A DNA stretch of 64,000 nt from Candidatus Pedobacter colombiensis (GCA_029202485.1 CP119313.1:558001-622000); one strand, 5' to 3'. Shown: positions 42,042-52,992, numbered from the stretch's first letter. Notes: generated by a model not told the origin, from the letters alone. Numbers and translations are program-made.

Positions 42042-45000
42042 ATGCGAGTATTATTAACCGTAATGCTCAGCTGCTTTTTCATGCGCTCATTTGCCCAATT
42101 ATCCTTTGATCATCTATCGGTAACCAATGGACTGTCTCAAAGTACAGTATTATCTATCTGCAAAGACAGCAGGGGATACATGTGGTTTGGTACCCGTGAT
42201 TGTCTGAACCGTTATGATGGAAGAGGGGTTAAAATTTATCATTCAGATCCTGGTGATCCTTCAACAATCAGCTCCGAAGATTACATCTATGCACTTTTAG
42301 AAGATAAAAAGCAAAACTTATGGATCGGTACTCAAAACGGATTGAATAGGTATATCCCCGAGAAAGATGCTTTTGAACGCATCCCTTATGATCTTAAAGA
42401 TCCGAATAGCATCAGTGACAAGATTGTACTATCAATGTTTGCCGATAGCAAAGGAAGAGTCTGGTTTGGTACCAATCTGGGTTTAAGTATGTTGGAGAAT
42501 GCTGCTTCGAGGAAGTTTAAAAAGTTTTTTCAAAAAGATGGGCTCGCAGGAAATTCTATATATGCAGTTTTTGAAGATAGTAAAGGTGGTATTTGGATAG
42601 GTACTACAGAAGGGCTGACCCGGATGAGCTTAAAAAATGGCAAATACACATTTACTACATTTCGTAACAATCCTACGGATCATAGGAGCATAAGTGGAAA
42701 TTTTATAAGAACCATCGCTGAGGATAAACAAGGAAGAATATGGATAGGAACAGACAATGATGGATTAAATCTCTTTGTGCCGGAAACACAGTCTTTTCTT
42801 CGTTTTAAATATAGTCTTGCCGATACCTATGGTATAAGTAACAATATTGTCCGTAAAATAACAGTAAGTAAAAAGGGTGAGCTATGGGTTGCTACCATGA
42901 ACGGGCTGAATATTTTAGACCCTCATACCTTTCGATTTACCAGCTTTAAGCACGATTCGGATAACCGTAAGAGCTTAAGTGATAACTCTATTAAAGATAT
43001 TTACGAAGACAACCAAGGTTCTGTATGGGTAGGCACTATGTTTGGCGGCGTAAATGTAACACACAGCAATACCATTCCTTTCATGGTATATAAATACAGT
43101 AAATATCGGAATAGCATTAGTAGCGATATTATAAGTGTGATTGCCGGAGATGAAAAAGAAAACCTGTGGATTGGTACCGAAGGGCAGGGACTTAATTATT
43201 TCAATACCAAAACCGGCGAATTTAAAAAGTATGTGAATGATCCACGTGATCCGGGTAGCTTAGGTAACAATACCATTAAGGCTATATTTAAAGATAGTAA
43301 GAACCGGATTTGGGTAGGCTTGTTTCAGGGTGGACTTGAGCTTTTTAATCCCGTTACGGGAAAGTTCAAACACTATACTCATGATGCTGATAATCCCAAT
43401 TCTTTAAGCTATGGTTATGTGAGTAGTATTGCTGAAGATGCTGAGGGACGTTTATTGATTGGGACCTCATCAAAAGGATTAAATGTATTTGATCCGCAAC
43501 TGGAGCGCTTTTCGGTGATTAGTGATCTTCCAGGCTCAAAACCTCGGTTAAGCAGTAGTTACATTCGTTTAGCTTATACCGATTCAAAGAAAAACTTATG
43601 GGTAGGTACGCCTAGAGGACTTAATTTACTTAACTATCAAAGCTCGCAGTTTAAGCATTTCTTTAAAAGTAAGGATAAGGATAGTCTGAGATCCAGTCAG
43701 ATTAATTGTGTCAAAGAGGATCATTTGCATAATATTTGGATAGGATCTTTGCGAGGTGGACTTAGTCTTTTTCATCCTAAAACCAATTCTTTTACTACCT
43801 ATACCAAAGCAGACGGTATGGCTAGTGATAATATTATTGATATTTTAGAGGATAATGAGGGGAACTTGTGGTTGAGTACAGACCGTGGCTTGACTAAGTT
43901 TGATAAGCAACGGAAGTTCTTTAAAAACTATAACATTACGGACGGCTTACCGGCTAATGAATTCAATTTTAACTCGGCTTACAAGGATAAAAGTGGAAAG
44001 CTTTATTTTGGTAGTTACAATGGATTAGTGACTTTTACACCCCGTGATATTAAGGAGAATACTTATGTGCCGAAAGTTGTATTTTCCGGTTTAAAATTAT
44101 TTAACAAACCGGTCGCTATCAATGGCCCGGATCATTTGTTAAAAGAGGACATTAGCTTCACCAAAGAGATTACATTTTCGGCAGGGCAGAATATTTTTAC
44201 CATTGATTTCTTGGCATTAAGCTACATACAGCCACAGCGTAACAAGTATGCCTATAAGTTGGAAGGCTTTGAAAAGGACTGGAATTATGTAAGCATTCCA
44301 TCAGCAACCTATACCAACCTGCCATCCGGTAAGTATAGGTTTTTAGTAAAGGGGAGTAATAATGATGGCCTTTGGAACGATAAGCCAGCCAGTCTGGAGA
44401 TTCGTATTTTACCCCCGGTATGGCGTACCTGGTGGGCATACCTGCTCTATTTTATTGCAGGTACTGTACTACTTTATTTCGTATTGCGCTTTACCCGTAG
44501 ACAACAGAGACTGGAATCGGAGTTGTATTATGAACATCTGAACAACGAGCGGCAGCAGGAGCTCTACCAGATGAAGCTCGATTTCTTTACCCGGATATCT
44601 CACGAAATCCGTACACCACTTACCTTGATCTTTGCACCACTTGAAAAGCTAATCAAACTAACCAAGGAAAACAATACAGTTAACCAACAGTTGGTAGGGA
44701 TTAAGAGGAATACAGACAGGTTGCTGCGGTTGATTAGTGAATTGCTGGACTTTAGGAAGATCGAAACAGGACATGCCAAATTGCAGGTTTCGGAGCATGA
44801 GCTGGTTGCCTTTTGTCGCAACATTTATGATGCTTACAAGAGTTTGGCCGAGATTAAAAATATAGATTATAGCTTTAGCTGTACTGAACCGCAAATCCCG
44901 GTATATTTTGATGTCAGCCAGATGGAGAAAGTGTTTTATAACATCCTTTCCAATGCGTTTAAATATACCCCTGATGGGGGTAAAATAAGCTTTTCTGTTC

Positions 45001-46133
45001 GTTTGGAAAAGGAGCAGGTAAAGGTGGTGATTGCTGATACCGGTATAGGTATCCCTGCAGCAGCACAAGAAAAGATATTTACCAATTTTTATCAGGTGAA
45101 ATCGGATGCTGTTACAGCCGAAGGTTGGGGGATTGGTTTGGCATTGGTTAAAAATATTGTAGATCTGCATAAAGGAGAGATCTCGGTTTCCAGCGTGCCT
45201 GCTATCAATGGAAAAGACGGTGGAACGAGTTTGACTGTTGCCATTTTACTGGGCAGAGCTCATTTTACTGACGACGAAATGCTGAACCCGGATGTGGTTA
45301 TGAAGGCTGTTGGCGACATTTCTATATCAACGGTAGCCGAAGCTGATGAGGAAAGGGAGTCTGTAGCCGGAGAGAAAAAATATACCATTCTGGTTGTAGA
45401 GGATAATGACGAATTAAGAGGATTTATTGTACAATCGTTGCAGAATACTTATCACATTCTGGAAGCAGTTAATGGATTAGAGGGCTGGGAAATAGCCATA
45501 ACGCATGTTCCTGACGTGATTGTTAGTGATGTGACGATGCCTGAGTTGAACGGCCTGGAACTTTGTATCAGATTAAAAAAGGAAGAAAGAACCAATCACA
45601 TCCCGGTAATCATGCTTACCGCCATGGCATCACAGCTACACCAGGTTAATGGATTAGAGGCTGGAGCTAACATTTACATTACTAAACCTTTCAGTATTCA
45701 GGTTTTGGAACTGAGTGTACGTAATATTTTACAGGGGCGCGAAGAGCTTAAGCAGAAATACATGCGTCAGGTGATGCTGACCCCAAGGAAGCTTGAAACC
45801 GAATCACCTGAGGAGAAGTTTTTAAATAGGCTGATGCTTTTAATTGAGGAGAATATGGAAGATCCTGATTTTAATGTAGGTAGCCTGGTTGATAATATTG
45901 GGATGAGTCAGACTGTACTGTACAAAAAGATCAAAGCCATCACGGGTTTATCTATCACAGATTTTATCAAATCTCAGCGATTAAAAAGGGCAGCCCAGCT
46001 ATTGTCTGAAAATAAATTGAATATTGCTGAAGTCGCTTACTCTGTTGGTTTTAATGATAGAAAGTATTTTAGTAAAGAGTTTCGTAAACAATTTGGGGTA
46101 GCCCCATCAGACTATCATCAAAAAACAGATTAG
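42042..46133 (+). CDS. hybrid two-component system regulator (HTCS)
   Basis: A 1363-residue one-protein two-component system. Signal peptide (MRVLLTVMLSCFFMRSFAQ), then a periplasmic two-propeller sensor built of about 14 'Reg_prop' blades ('MWFGTRDCLNRYDG', 'LWIGTQNGLNRY'), a Y_Y_Y domain and one membrane helix (about 800-820). Inside the cell come the HisKA domain with phosphoacceptor His854 ('FTRISHEIRTPLTLI'), the ATPase domain, the receiver with Asp1163 ('VIVSDVTMPELNG'), and a C-terminal AraC helix-turn-helix. It most likely binds an unsaturated glycosaminoglycan fragment and activates the lyase/sulfatase/SusCD genes just downstream. The ATGs at 42009 and 41961 are alternative starts. 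Confidence 0.95.
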   Translation: MRVLLTVMLSCFFMRSFAQLSFDHLSVTNGLSQSTVLSICKDSRGYMWFGTRDCLNRYDGRGVKIYHSDPGDPSTISSEDYIYALLEDKKQNLWIGTQNGLNRYIPEKDAFERIPYDLKDPNSISDKIVLSMFADSKGRVWFGTNLGLSMLENAASRKFKKFFQKDGLAGNSIYAVFEDSKGGIWIGTTEGLTRMSLKNGKYTFTTFRNNPTDHRSISGNFIRTIAEDKQGRIWIGTDNDGLNLFVPETQSFLRFKYSLADTYGISNNIVRKITVSKKGELWVATMNGLNILDPHTFRFTSFKHDSDNRKSLSDNSIKDIYEDNQGSVWVGTMFGGVNVTHSNTIPFMVYKYSKYRNSISSDIISVIAGDEKENLWIGTEGQGLNYFNTKTGEFKKYVNDPRDPGSLGNNTIKAIFKDSKNRIWVGLFQGGLELFNPVTGKFKHYTHDADNPNSLSYGYVSSIAEDAEGRLLIGTSSKGLNVFDPQLERFSVISDLPGSKPRLSSSYIRLAYTDSKKNLWVGTPRGLNLLNYQSSQFKHFFKSKDKDSLRSSQINCVKEDHLHNIWIGSLRGGLSLFHPKTNSFTTYTKADGMASDNIIDILEDNEGNLWLSTDRGLTKFDKQRKFFKNYNITDGLPANEFNFNSAYKDKSGKLYFGSYNGLVTFTPRDIKENTYVPKVVFSGLKLFNKPVAINGPDHLLKEDISFTKEITFSAGQNIFTIDFLALSYIQPQRNKYAYKLEGFEKDWNYVSIPSATYTNLPSGKYRFLVKGSNNDGLWNDKPASLEIRILPPVWRTWWAYLLYFIAGTVLLYFVLRFTRRQQRLESELYYEHLNNERQQELYQMKLDFFTRISHEIRTPLTLIFAPLEKLIKLTKENNTVNQQLVGIKRNTDRLLRLISELLDFRKIETGHAKLQVSEHELVAFCRNIYDAYKSLAEIKNIDYSFSCTEPQIPVYFDVSQMEKVFYNILSNAFKYTPDGGKISFSVRLEKEQVKVVIADTGIGIPAAAQEKIFTNFYQVKSDAVTAEGWGIGLALVKNIVDLHKGEISVSSVPAINGKDGGTSLTVAILLGRAHFTDDEMLNPDVVMKAVGDISISTVAEADEERESVAGEKKYTILVVEDNDELRGFIVQSLQNTYHILEAVNGLEGWEIAITHVPDVIVSDVTMPELNGLELCIRLKKEERTNHIPVIMLTAMASQLHQVNGLEAGANIYITKPFSIQVLELSVRNILQGREELKQKYMRQVMLTPRKLETESPEEKFLNRLMLLIEENMEDPDFNVGSLVDNIGMSQTVLYKKIKAITGLSITDFIKSQRLKRAAQLLSENKLNIAEVAYSVGFNDRKYFSKEFRKQFGVAPSDYHQKTD

Positions 46134-46226
46134 ACCCCCCTTTTGAACTGATTTGTCGCCTTTTTTAGACAGATTAAAATGAATATTTGAATCTTGTATG
46201 AACCACTATTTCAGAAAAGACCAAAT

Positions 46227-49200
46227 ATGAGCCGTTTGTTTTTCTTTTTTTTATTTGTTTGCTGTCAATCTATAGGCAGCTATGCACAAATACAAACCGA
46301 CATTTGTGAAAATAGCGTACCAAATAATTGGAGCACCATTAATGGCAGGTTATCTATTACCACTGACCACTTTAAATTAGGTGAAGAGGCCATAAAGTGG
46401 GACTGGATAACTGCCGGGAAAAGTGTATTGAAAATTCAGAACTCTGCTTTCAAAGCTGTTGCGGCAAATCCAAGAAGCACCTTTGTAGTATGGATATATA
46501 ATGAAACACCTGTAAATGATAGGTTGGTATTTAAATTTGGAACTAATGACAAAACAGCCTGTAGCTTTGATTTTAAACTTAATTTTAAAGGGTGGCGAAC
46601 GGCTTGGGTAATGTATCACAGAGATATGGTGGGCAGGCCTCAGGCGGACATGGATCTGTTGACTATAGCTGCACCTGCAACTATCAAAAAGGGGAGCTTG
46701 TTTATTGATCAGTTGATGTATGATGTAACCATCAATCCACGCTCACCAATGCGAGATGAGCAATTGCCTTTTATCAATCCGGATGCAGATAAAGCTGCGA
46801 ATGCCCATTGGACCTCATTGTATTTGTTTAATAAAACGCCCCAGTACCTGCCATTGCAAGCAAAATTAGGGGAGGTTGATCGGGTTGATCTGGATCAGAT
46901 CAGTCAAAGGTTTAAGGAACAGATACTTCCTTCAGAAAAAAATCCCGGAAAAAATACACTGCAAAATATTGAAAAGGCCTTTAGCTATTGGAACATCAGC
47001 AGGAATGGTGATCGAATAACAGGGAGACCAGTTTATTCTATGAATGATGTAGAGTTGGTGTCTTTGTCGCCAGACGAGGGCGTGAAAGAAGCCAACCGCT
47101 TATCAGGTATAAAAGCCTATACGCAATTGATGTTACAGGTTGCTCAGGCTTACCATACTTCTCCGGAAATTGCAGATAAACAAAGAATGGAGCAGATTTT
47201 TATGGACTTGCTTGATCATCTTGAAGATCAAGGTTGGGCTTTTGGTAGTGGTATGGGTGCATTGCATCATCATGGTTATAACCTTGGAGGCTACTATCCG
47301 GCCTGTTTGCTGATGAAAGATGTTATTAAAAAGCATAATAAGCTAGACCGTACATTTAAAAGTATGGCCTGGTTTAGCGGATTGGGGCGTACTTTACAAC
47401 TCCCTGATCAATTGCCGGCTTCTAATATTGACGTATTCAATACCCTACTGGAGAGCATGCTGTCGGCTATTTTAATAATGGATGATTCTCCAAAAAAACT
47501 ACAGTACCTGCATAGTTTCTCGAACTGGCTATCTAAAAATATAGAACCTGATCACACTATTGAGGGGGCTTTTAAACCTGATGGAGCAGTTTTTCATCAT
47601 GGTAATCTTTACCCGGCTTATGGTATTGGTGGTTATACCGGTATTGCGCCAATCGTATATGCACTTAGCGGAACTTCATTTAGGGTTGAGCAGTATGCCC
47701 ATGAAAGTTTACGAAATAGTTTGTTAATGATCCACTATTATACCAATCCTTATAAATGGCCAATTAGTGTGTCTGGTCGTCATCCGACAGGAAACTGGCG
47801 TATTCCAGATGTCCCTTATGCTTATATGGCTATGGCCGGAACGCCTGATGGGAGCTCAAAAACAGATACGCTAATGGCATCAATATACCTTAAACTAAAC
47901 GGAAGTAAGCAGAATAAATGGACTGCGGTTTTTAAAAATAGCCAGATCAAACCCATAGGTTATACCAATGGTCACTGGAACCTTAATTATGGTTTGTTTG
48001 ATATACACCGTCGTCAGGATTGGTTGCTCACTATACGCAGTCATAATCGGTATTTTATTAGTAATGAATCATATCCAGGTGCAAATATGTACGGTCGATA
48101 TATTGCCTATGGACAGCTGGAAGTACTGTATCCGGATACTAAAGCTGATGATGGCAGCAATTTTAAAGATGAGGGTTGGGACTGGAACAACATTCCGGGG
48201 ACCACAACCTTGCATCTGCCTCTAAATAAGTTGAGAGCAAACATTATCAATGCTGATGATTATAGTGGAATAGAAGAAATGCTGATCTCGGACGAGCGTT
48301 TTGCAGGTGGTACAACATTTAATAAACAGGGTATGTTTGCCATGAAACTGCATGGTCATGATAAATATGATATGGGTAGTTTTAGGGCTATTAAATCATG
48401 GTTTATGTTTGATAACCTGGTGGTAAGTTTGGGCTCCGGCATTCAAAATACCATAGCTGCCTATCCTACAGAAACTACATTATTCCAAAATTATTTGAAA
48501 GATTCAACTGATGTGCTCACTATAAATGGTGCAGCAGTAAATTCATTTCCATACACAAAAAAGGGAGAAGCTGGAAAGTCCTTAACGATTATTGACAACC
48601 GAAATATTGGTTATTATATTCCAAATGCAGGAAATACGTTGTTAACGAAAGCAACGCAGGTTTCTCGTGATCAAAAGGATAGCCGTAAAACTACCGGTAA
48701 CTTTGCTAAGTTGATCTTGCAACATGGAAATGCACCTATAAACGCTGGGTACGAGTATGCTATGTTGATAAAAACGAATAAACAAGCGCTGGAAACTTTA
48801 GCTTTGTCGCAGGAAAGCACTAAACCTTTATACAAAGTCTTGCAAAAGGATAGTGCTGCGCATATTGTATGGTATGCTCCACAACAGATTACCGCACTCG
48901 CTGTTTTTGGAAGTAACAACAAACTCTCGGATTCTTTACTAATGGGTAATAACAGACCATGCTTGCTAATGTACCAACAAAAGGAAAAGCAGTTGTCTAT
49001 GTCGGTTACCGATCCTGATCTTGCCTTTTATGAAGGGCCTGATGATAGTCCGCTAACGGCGGATGGTAAAAGAAAAGAAGTGAGCATTTACTCCCGTAAA
49101 TGGTACCGTTCACCGGCTAAACCATCAATTGTAGAACTGTTGATAAAAGGCAACTGGGAAGTGAAAACAGGTAAAGATGATTTGAAGGTAACCTTGCAGT

Positions 49201-49277
49201 CTGATGGGAATACAATGGTTAGTGTAAAATGCGCAGACGGGGTAGCTTCAAAAATTGAATTGTTTAAAAGAAAGTAA
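46227..49277 (+). CDS. chondroitin sulfate ABC-type lyase (PL8)
   Basis: A 1016-residue exported polysaccharide lyase (signal to 'SIGSYAQ'). The order is N-terminal carbohydrate-binding-like domain (about 20-200), helical (alpha/alpha) catalytic domain (about 210-600) and super-sandwich domain. 'FHHGNLYPAYGIGGY' gives a His and a Tyr seven residues apart, as for His501/Tyr508 of chondroitinase ABC I. 'SVSGRHPTGNW' holds the Arg equivalent to Arg560, and 'ISNESYPG' is the likely Glu region. The enzyme would cut chondroitin and dermatan sulfate by beta-elimination. ATG 46227 is chosen over a TTG at 46194. The sulfatase gene starts 15 bases later. Confidence 0.9.
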   Translation: MSRLFFFFLFVCCQSIGSYAQIQTDICENSVPNNWSTINGRLSITTDHFKLGEEAIKWDWITAGKSVLKIQNSAFKAVAANPRSTFVVWIYNETPVNDRLVFKFGTNDKTACSFDFKLNFKGWRTAWVMYHRDMVGRPQADMDLLTIAAPATIKKGSLFIDQLMYDVTINPRSPMRDEQLPFINPDADKAANAHWTSLYLFNKTPQYLPLQAKLGEVDRVDLDQISQRFKEQILPSEKNPGKNTLQNIEKAFSYWNISRNGDRITGRPVYSMNDVELVSLSPDEGVKEANRLSGIKAYTQLMLQVAQAYHTSPEIADKQRMEQIFMDLLDHLEDQGWAFGSGMGALHHHGYNLGGYYPACLLMKDVIKKHNKLDRTFKSMAWFSGLGRTLQLPDQLPASNIDVFNTLLESMLSAILIMDDSPKKLQYLHSFSNWLSKNIEPDHTIEGAFKPDGAVFHHGNLYPAYGIGGYTGIAPIVYALSGTSFRVEQYAHESLRNSLLMIHYYTNPYKWPISVSGRHPTGNWRIPDVPYAYMAMAGTPDGSSKTDTLMASIYLKLNGSKQNKWTAVFKNSQIKPIGYTNGHWNLNYGLFDIHRRQDWLLTIRSHNRYFISNESYPGANMYGRYIAYGQLEVLYPDTKADDGSNFKDEGWDWNNIPGTTTLHLPLNKLRANIINADDYSGIEEMLISDERFAGGTTFNKQGMFAMKLHGHDKYDMGSFRAIKSWFMFDNLVVSLGSGIQNTIAAYPTETTLFQNYLKDSTDVLTINGAAVNSFPYTKKGEAGKSLTIIDNRNIGYYIPNAGNTLLTKATQVSRDQKDSRKTTGNFAKLILQHGNAPINAGYEYAMLIKTNKQALETLALSQESTKPLYKVLQKDSAAHIVWYAPQQITALAVFGSNNKLSDSLLMGNNRPCLLMYQQKEKQLSMSVTDPDLAFYEGPDDSPLTADGKRKEVSIYSRKWYRSPAKPSIVELLIKGNWEVKTGKDDLKVTLQSDGNTMVSVKCADGVASKIELFKRK

Positions 49278-49291
49278 AAGGAGAATATAAA

Positions 49292-50692
49292 ATGAAGAAT
49301 ACGATCTTATGTGCTTTACTGGTCATATTTTCAGTAAGTACTGCAGGGGCACAAAGTAAGATATCAAACAAGCCCAATGTTATTGTTATTGTTAGTGATG
49401 ATGCAGGGTATGTTGACTTTGGGTGTTACGGAGGTAAACAAATTCCAACACCAAATATTGATGCTATAGCCCGTCAGGGGATTCGTTTTACTGATGCATA
49501 TGTGTCAGCCTCGGTATGTGCACCTTCCAGAGCAGGTATTTTAACAGGCCGCTATCAGCAGCGTTTTGGTTTTGAACACAATACTTCTGATTTAGTTGCC
49601 CCAGGGTATAAAATTACTGATGTAGGTATGGATCCTTCTGAGCAAACGATTGGTAATGAGATGCAAGCCAATGGTTATAAAACCATCGCCATCGGTAAGT
49701 GGCATCAGGGGGATGAGCCAAAGCATTTTCCCCTAAAACGTGGCTTTGATGAATTTTATGGTTTTACCGGCGGACATAGAGATTTCTTTGCCTACAAGGG
49801 CAAACGGACTAACGAACATGCTTTGTATAACAATAATGAGATTGTTCCGGAAAGTAAGATCACTTATCTAACGGATATGTTTACGGATAAGGCAACCAGC
49901 TTTATCGCGGAGAATAAGGATAAACCCTTTTTCATGTATCTGGCCTATAATGCTGTTCATACACCGATGAATGCAAAGAAAGATTTGATGGAACGTTACG
50001 CAGCTATTCCTGATACTGGTAGGAGAGCTTATGCAGCAATGATGACTTCTTTGGATGATGGTGTGGGCCGTGTATTGGCTACCATCAAACAGTATAATCT
50101 GGATAAGAATACCCTAATCATCTTTGTGAATGACAATGGTGGCGCTACGGTAAATTCATCTGACAACGGACCATTGAGGGGAATGAAAGGATCAAAATGG
50201 GAAGGTGGTATCCGCGTAGCAATGATGATGAAATGGCCCGGACATATTGCTGAAAATAAAACCTATAGCCTTCCTGTAAGTGCATTGGATATATTACCCA
50301 CATCAATTGCTGCGGGTAATGGTAAACAGAAGGGTAGTAAGAAACTAGATGGGGTAAATTTATTGCCATACTTAAGTGGACGGGATAAGAAATCTCCGCA
50401 CGAGGCTCTTTACTGGAGAAGAGGAGTTGCTGCGGCCATGAGAGAAAACAACTGGAAACTGATCCGTGTAAAGGATAATGTGTTGTTGTTCGATCTGAAC
50501 AAAGATATTTCTGAAACTACCAATTTGGCCGCTAAATACCCGGCTAAGATAAAAGAAATGTTGGCTAAACTTGCCCAATGGGAAAAAGGCCTGGATACCC
50601 CACATTGGACCAGCCCTTATGGAGATCAGAACCAGATCATGAAACACCGCATGGAAACTACAGGTCGTGAGATGGAAAGAATGTATCCTTAA
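49292..50692 (+). CDS. sulfatase (Cys-type, S1 family), exported
   Basis: A 466-residue sulfatase with signal peptide (to 'VSTAGAQ'). The metal-binding start 'NVIVIVSDDAGYVDFGCYGG' and the formylglycine motif 'VCAPSRAGILTGRYQ' (Cys76) are present. 'AIGKWHQGDEPKHFP' and 'FVNDNGGAT' complete the active site. Cys76 must be converted to formylglycine by a maturase, and no maturase gene lies in the window. Set between two chondroitin lyase genes, it probably removes 4- or 6-sulfate from N-acetylgalactosamine in oligosaccharides or disaccharides. The exact sulfate position cannot be read from the sequence. Confidence 0.9.
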   Translation: MKNTILCALLVIFSVSTAGAQSKISNKPNVIVIVSDDAGYVDFGCYGGKQIPTPNIDAIARQGIRFTDAYVSASVCAPSRAGILTGRYQQRFGFEHNTSDLVAPGYKITDVGMDPSEQTIGNEMQANGYKTIAIGKWHQGDEPKHFPLKRGFDEFYGFTGGHRDFFAYKGKRTNEHALYNNNEIVPESKITYLTDMFTDKATSFIAENKDKPFFMYLAYNAVHTPMNAKKDLMERYAAIPDTGRRAYAAMMTSLDDGVGRVLATIKQYNLDKNTLIIFVNDNGGATVNSSDNGPLRGMKGSKWEGGIRVAMMMKWPGHIAENKTYSLPVSALDILPTSIAAGNGKQKGSKKLDGVNLLPYLSGRDKKSPHEALYWRRGVAAAMRENNWKLIRVKDNVLLFDLNKDISETTNLAAKYPAKIKEMLAKLAQWEKGLDTPHWTSPYGDQNQIMKHRMETTGREMERMYP

Positions 50693-50721
50693 CAAAATAA
50701 ACCAACTAAATTTATAGCTCA

Positions 50722-52830
50722 ATGAAGAGAATATTGTTAATAACTGCACTGGTCTTGAGTATGCTGATACCGAGATTAACAATGGCACAGTCTGGTGATG
50801 CTGCCGGATTAATTATGCAAAGAATTGTATTGGATCTTAAAAAGCCACTACGATTTATAGATAAAGCCGCAGAAAAGAACCTGGCTACCTTGCAGGCTAA
50901 TGGAAGCTGGAAGGATATTGATTATAAAGTTACAACGATTACCAATTGGCAGCCAGGTGAGCATTTATTAAGGTTAGAAAGCCTTGCTCAGGCATATATA
51001 ACAAAAGATAGCCGTTATTATAGCAGCGATCAGGCATATGATGCCATTACCCGTGCACTTAAGTATTGGTACGATCAGGATCCGAAAAGTAGCAACTGGT
51101 GGCATAATGAAATTGCTACCCCTCAGGCTTTAGGCGAAATACTGATTCTGCTCCGCAATGGCGAAAACAGAATACCTGCTGATTTAGAGGCTTTGTTAAT
51201 TGAAAGAATGAAGCGTGGAGATCCTGAAAAACAAACAGGAGCCAATAAGACAGATATCGCTCTGCATTATTTTTATAGGGCTTTGCTTACCAATAATGAA
51301 GCTTTATTGGCTACTTCAACTGCTGAACTATTTGATCCGATTAAGTTTGTTCACTACAAAGAGGGTTTGCAGTATGATTATTCTTATTTGCAGCATGGTC
51401 CGCAGTTACAAATATCAAGTTATGGCGCGGTATTTATTACTGGGGTGTTGAAAATGATTAATTATGTGCAGGGAACGCCGTATGCAATCAATAAAGAGAA
51501 ATTACAGATGTTTTCCAAGTATTACCGTGAGACTTACTTAAAAGCTATTAGGGGTAGTTATATGGATTTTAATGTTGAGGGCCGTGGGGTGAGCAGACCT
51601 AACATTTTAAGAAAGAATGGGGAGAAAAACAGGTTGGTTATTGCTGCTATGGTTGATCCGATGCATGCCGACGAGTGGAAAAGTGCAATTGCACGTACTG
51701 ATAGCACTGAGGCACCCGATTATAAGATTGAACCACTACATAAACAATTCTGGATTGGGGACTATGTGATGCACCTTAGACCGGGCTATTCTTTTAACGT
51801 AAGAATGGTAAGTAACAGGACTAAGCGCAGTGAGTCGGGTAATAATGAGAATTTATTTGGTAGGTACCTGTCAGACGGAGCAACCAATATTCAGGTTCGG
51901 GGACCGGAATACTACAACATTATGCCGATTTGGGAATGGGACAAGATTCCGGGAACAACGACCAGAGATTATCAGGAGGATCGCCTTACTTCCAGATTCT
52001 GGGGGGAAGATGGAAGCAATGCATTTGCTGGTGGTGTTTCGGATGGTGTGTATGGTGCGAGCACTTATGCATTGAACTACGATAGTCTTTCTGCAAAAAA
52101 GGCATGGTTCTTTTTTGATCAGGAAATTGTATGTTTGGGGGCAGATATTCATAGTAATACACCAGAGCCGATTGTGACTACAATTAACCAAAGCTGGTTA
52201 AATGGTGATGTGCTAGGTTCTGCTATAAAAGGCAAGTTTGGGAAAGGGAAAATGGAGGTGTTTAAAAATGATCAACAAAACTGGATGTTACACGATGGGA
52301 TTGGTTATGTATTTCCAGAAGCTGCTGATGTGAGTTTGAGTACAAATATCCAAAAAGGTAGCTGGTCCCGCATCAATAAAGCTCATCCAAAGGGAGAGCT
52401 TTCCGGTAGTGTTTTTAAGTTATGGATTAATCACGGTGTAAAACCCGAAGGCGCAAAATATGCTTATGTCGTTTTACCGGGTATTAAGAATACTACACCT
52501 TTAACTAATTTTAACAAATCTGGCATTAAGATTCTATCCAATACAGCACAAGTACAGGCAGTAAGTAATGAGCAATTAAATATGTTGCAAGCTGTTTTTT
52601 ATGAGCCGGGTGTATTGAAAACATCAGATTATACCATTAAGTCGGATAAGGCCTGTGTGTTGTTAATTAAAGATCTGAATAGTAAGATGGTGATTTCTGT
52701 TGCAGACCCCTTACAAAAAGAAACAAATGCTATGATTAGCATTACAAATATTAAGGATGGAAGGACAACGGATTACCCGGTTAGTTTCCCTCAGCAAGCA
52801 TTTGCCGGTTCAACGGTAACGCTTAAGTAA
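50722..52830 (+). CDS. cslA: chondroitinase AC (PL8 chondroitin AC lyase)
   Basis: A 702-residue PL8 lyase with signal peptide to 'RLTMAQ'. Its length (about 700) and active-site numbering match the Pedobacter heparinus chondroitinase AC as I know it: Asn175 ('GANKTDIALHYFYRAL'), His225 and Tyr234 ('YLQHGPQLQISSYGAVF'), Arg288 and Arg292 ('EGRGVSRP'), and Glu371 ('RSESGNNENL'). It cleaves chondroitin sulfates A and C and usually hyaluronan, releasing unsaturated disaccharides. It follows the sulfatase by 29 bases and is followed by a terminator. The signal suggests a periplasmic or surface location. The family assignment is very secure; substrate range is by homology. Confidence 0.96.
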   Translation: MKRILLITALVLSMLIPRLTMAQSGDAAGLIMQRIVLDLKKPLRFIDKAAEKNLATLQANGSWKDIDYKVTTITNWQPGEHLLRLESLAQAYITKDSRYYSSDQAYDAITRALKYWYDQDPKSSNWWHNEIATPQALGEILILLRNGENRIPADLEALLIERMKRGDPEKQTGANKTDIALHYFYRALLTNNEALLATSTAELFDPIKFVHYKEGLQYDYSYLQHGPQLQISSYGAVFITGVLKMINYVQGTPYAINKEKLQMFSKYYRETYLKAIRGSYMDFNVEGRGVSRPNILRKNGEKNRLVIAAMVDPMHADEWKSAIARTDSTEAPDYKIEPLHKQFWIGDYVMHLRPGYSFNVRMVSNRTKRSESGNNENLFGRYLSDGATNIQVRGPEYYNIMPIWEWDKIPGTTTRDYQEDRLTSRFWGEDGSNAFAGGVSDGVYGASTYALNYDSLSAKKAWFFFDQEIVCLGADIHSNTPEPIVTTINQSWLNGDVLGSAIKGKFGKGKMEVFKNDQQNWMLHDGIGYVFPEAADVSLSTNIQKGSWSRINKAHPKGELSGSVFKLWINHGVKPEGAKYAYVVLPGIKNTTPLTNFNKSGIKILSNTAQVQAVSNEQLNMLQAVFYEPGVLKTSDYTIKSDKACVLLIKDLNSKMVISVADPLQKETNAMISITNIKDGRTTDYPVSFPQQAFAGSTVTLK

Positions 52831-52839
52831 ATTGAAATT

Positions 52840-52891
52840 GAGGGTAATAAAGGGTTAAAACAGCTATGTTAACTAATTATTACCCTCTTTT
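52840..52891 (+). terminator. terminator after the lyase/sulfatase operon
   Basis: GAGGGTAATAA (52840-52850) pairs perfectly with TTATTACCCTC (52877-52887) and is followed by TTTT. It separates the lyase operon from SusC, which therefore probably has its own promoter. Confidence 0.7.
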
Positions 52892-52992
52892 AAATTAATT
52901 AGTGCCCCTTTTTTTATTCTATTGATGCTCAAATTTGATTGAAGTAATCCCAGGGTTACAACGGAGTATACCAAATTTAAACTTATTGAAGT

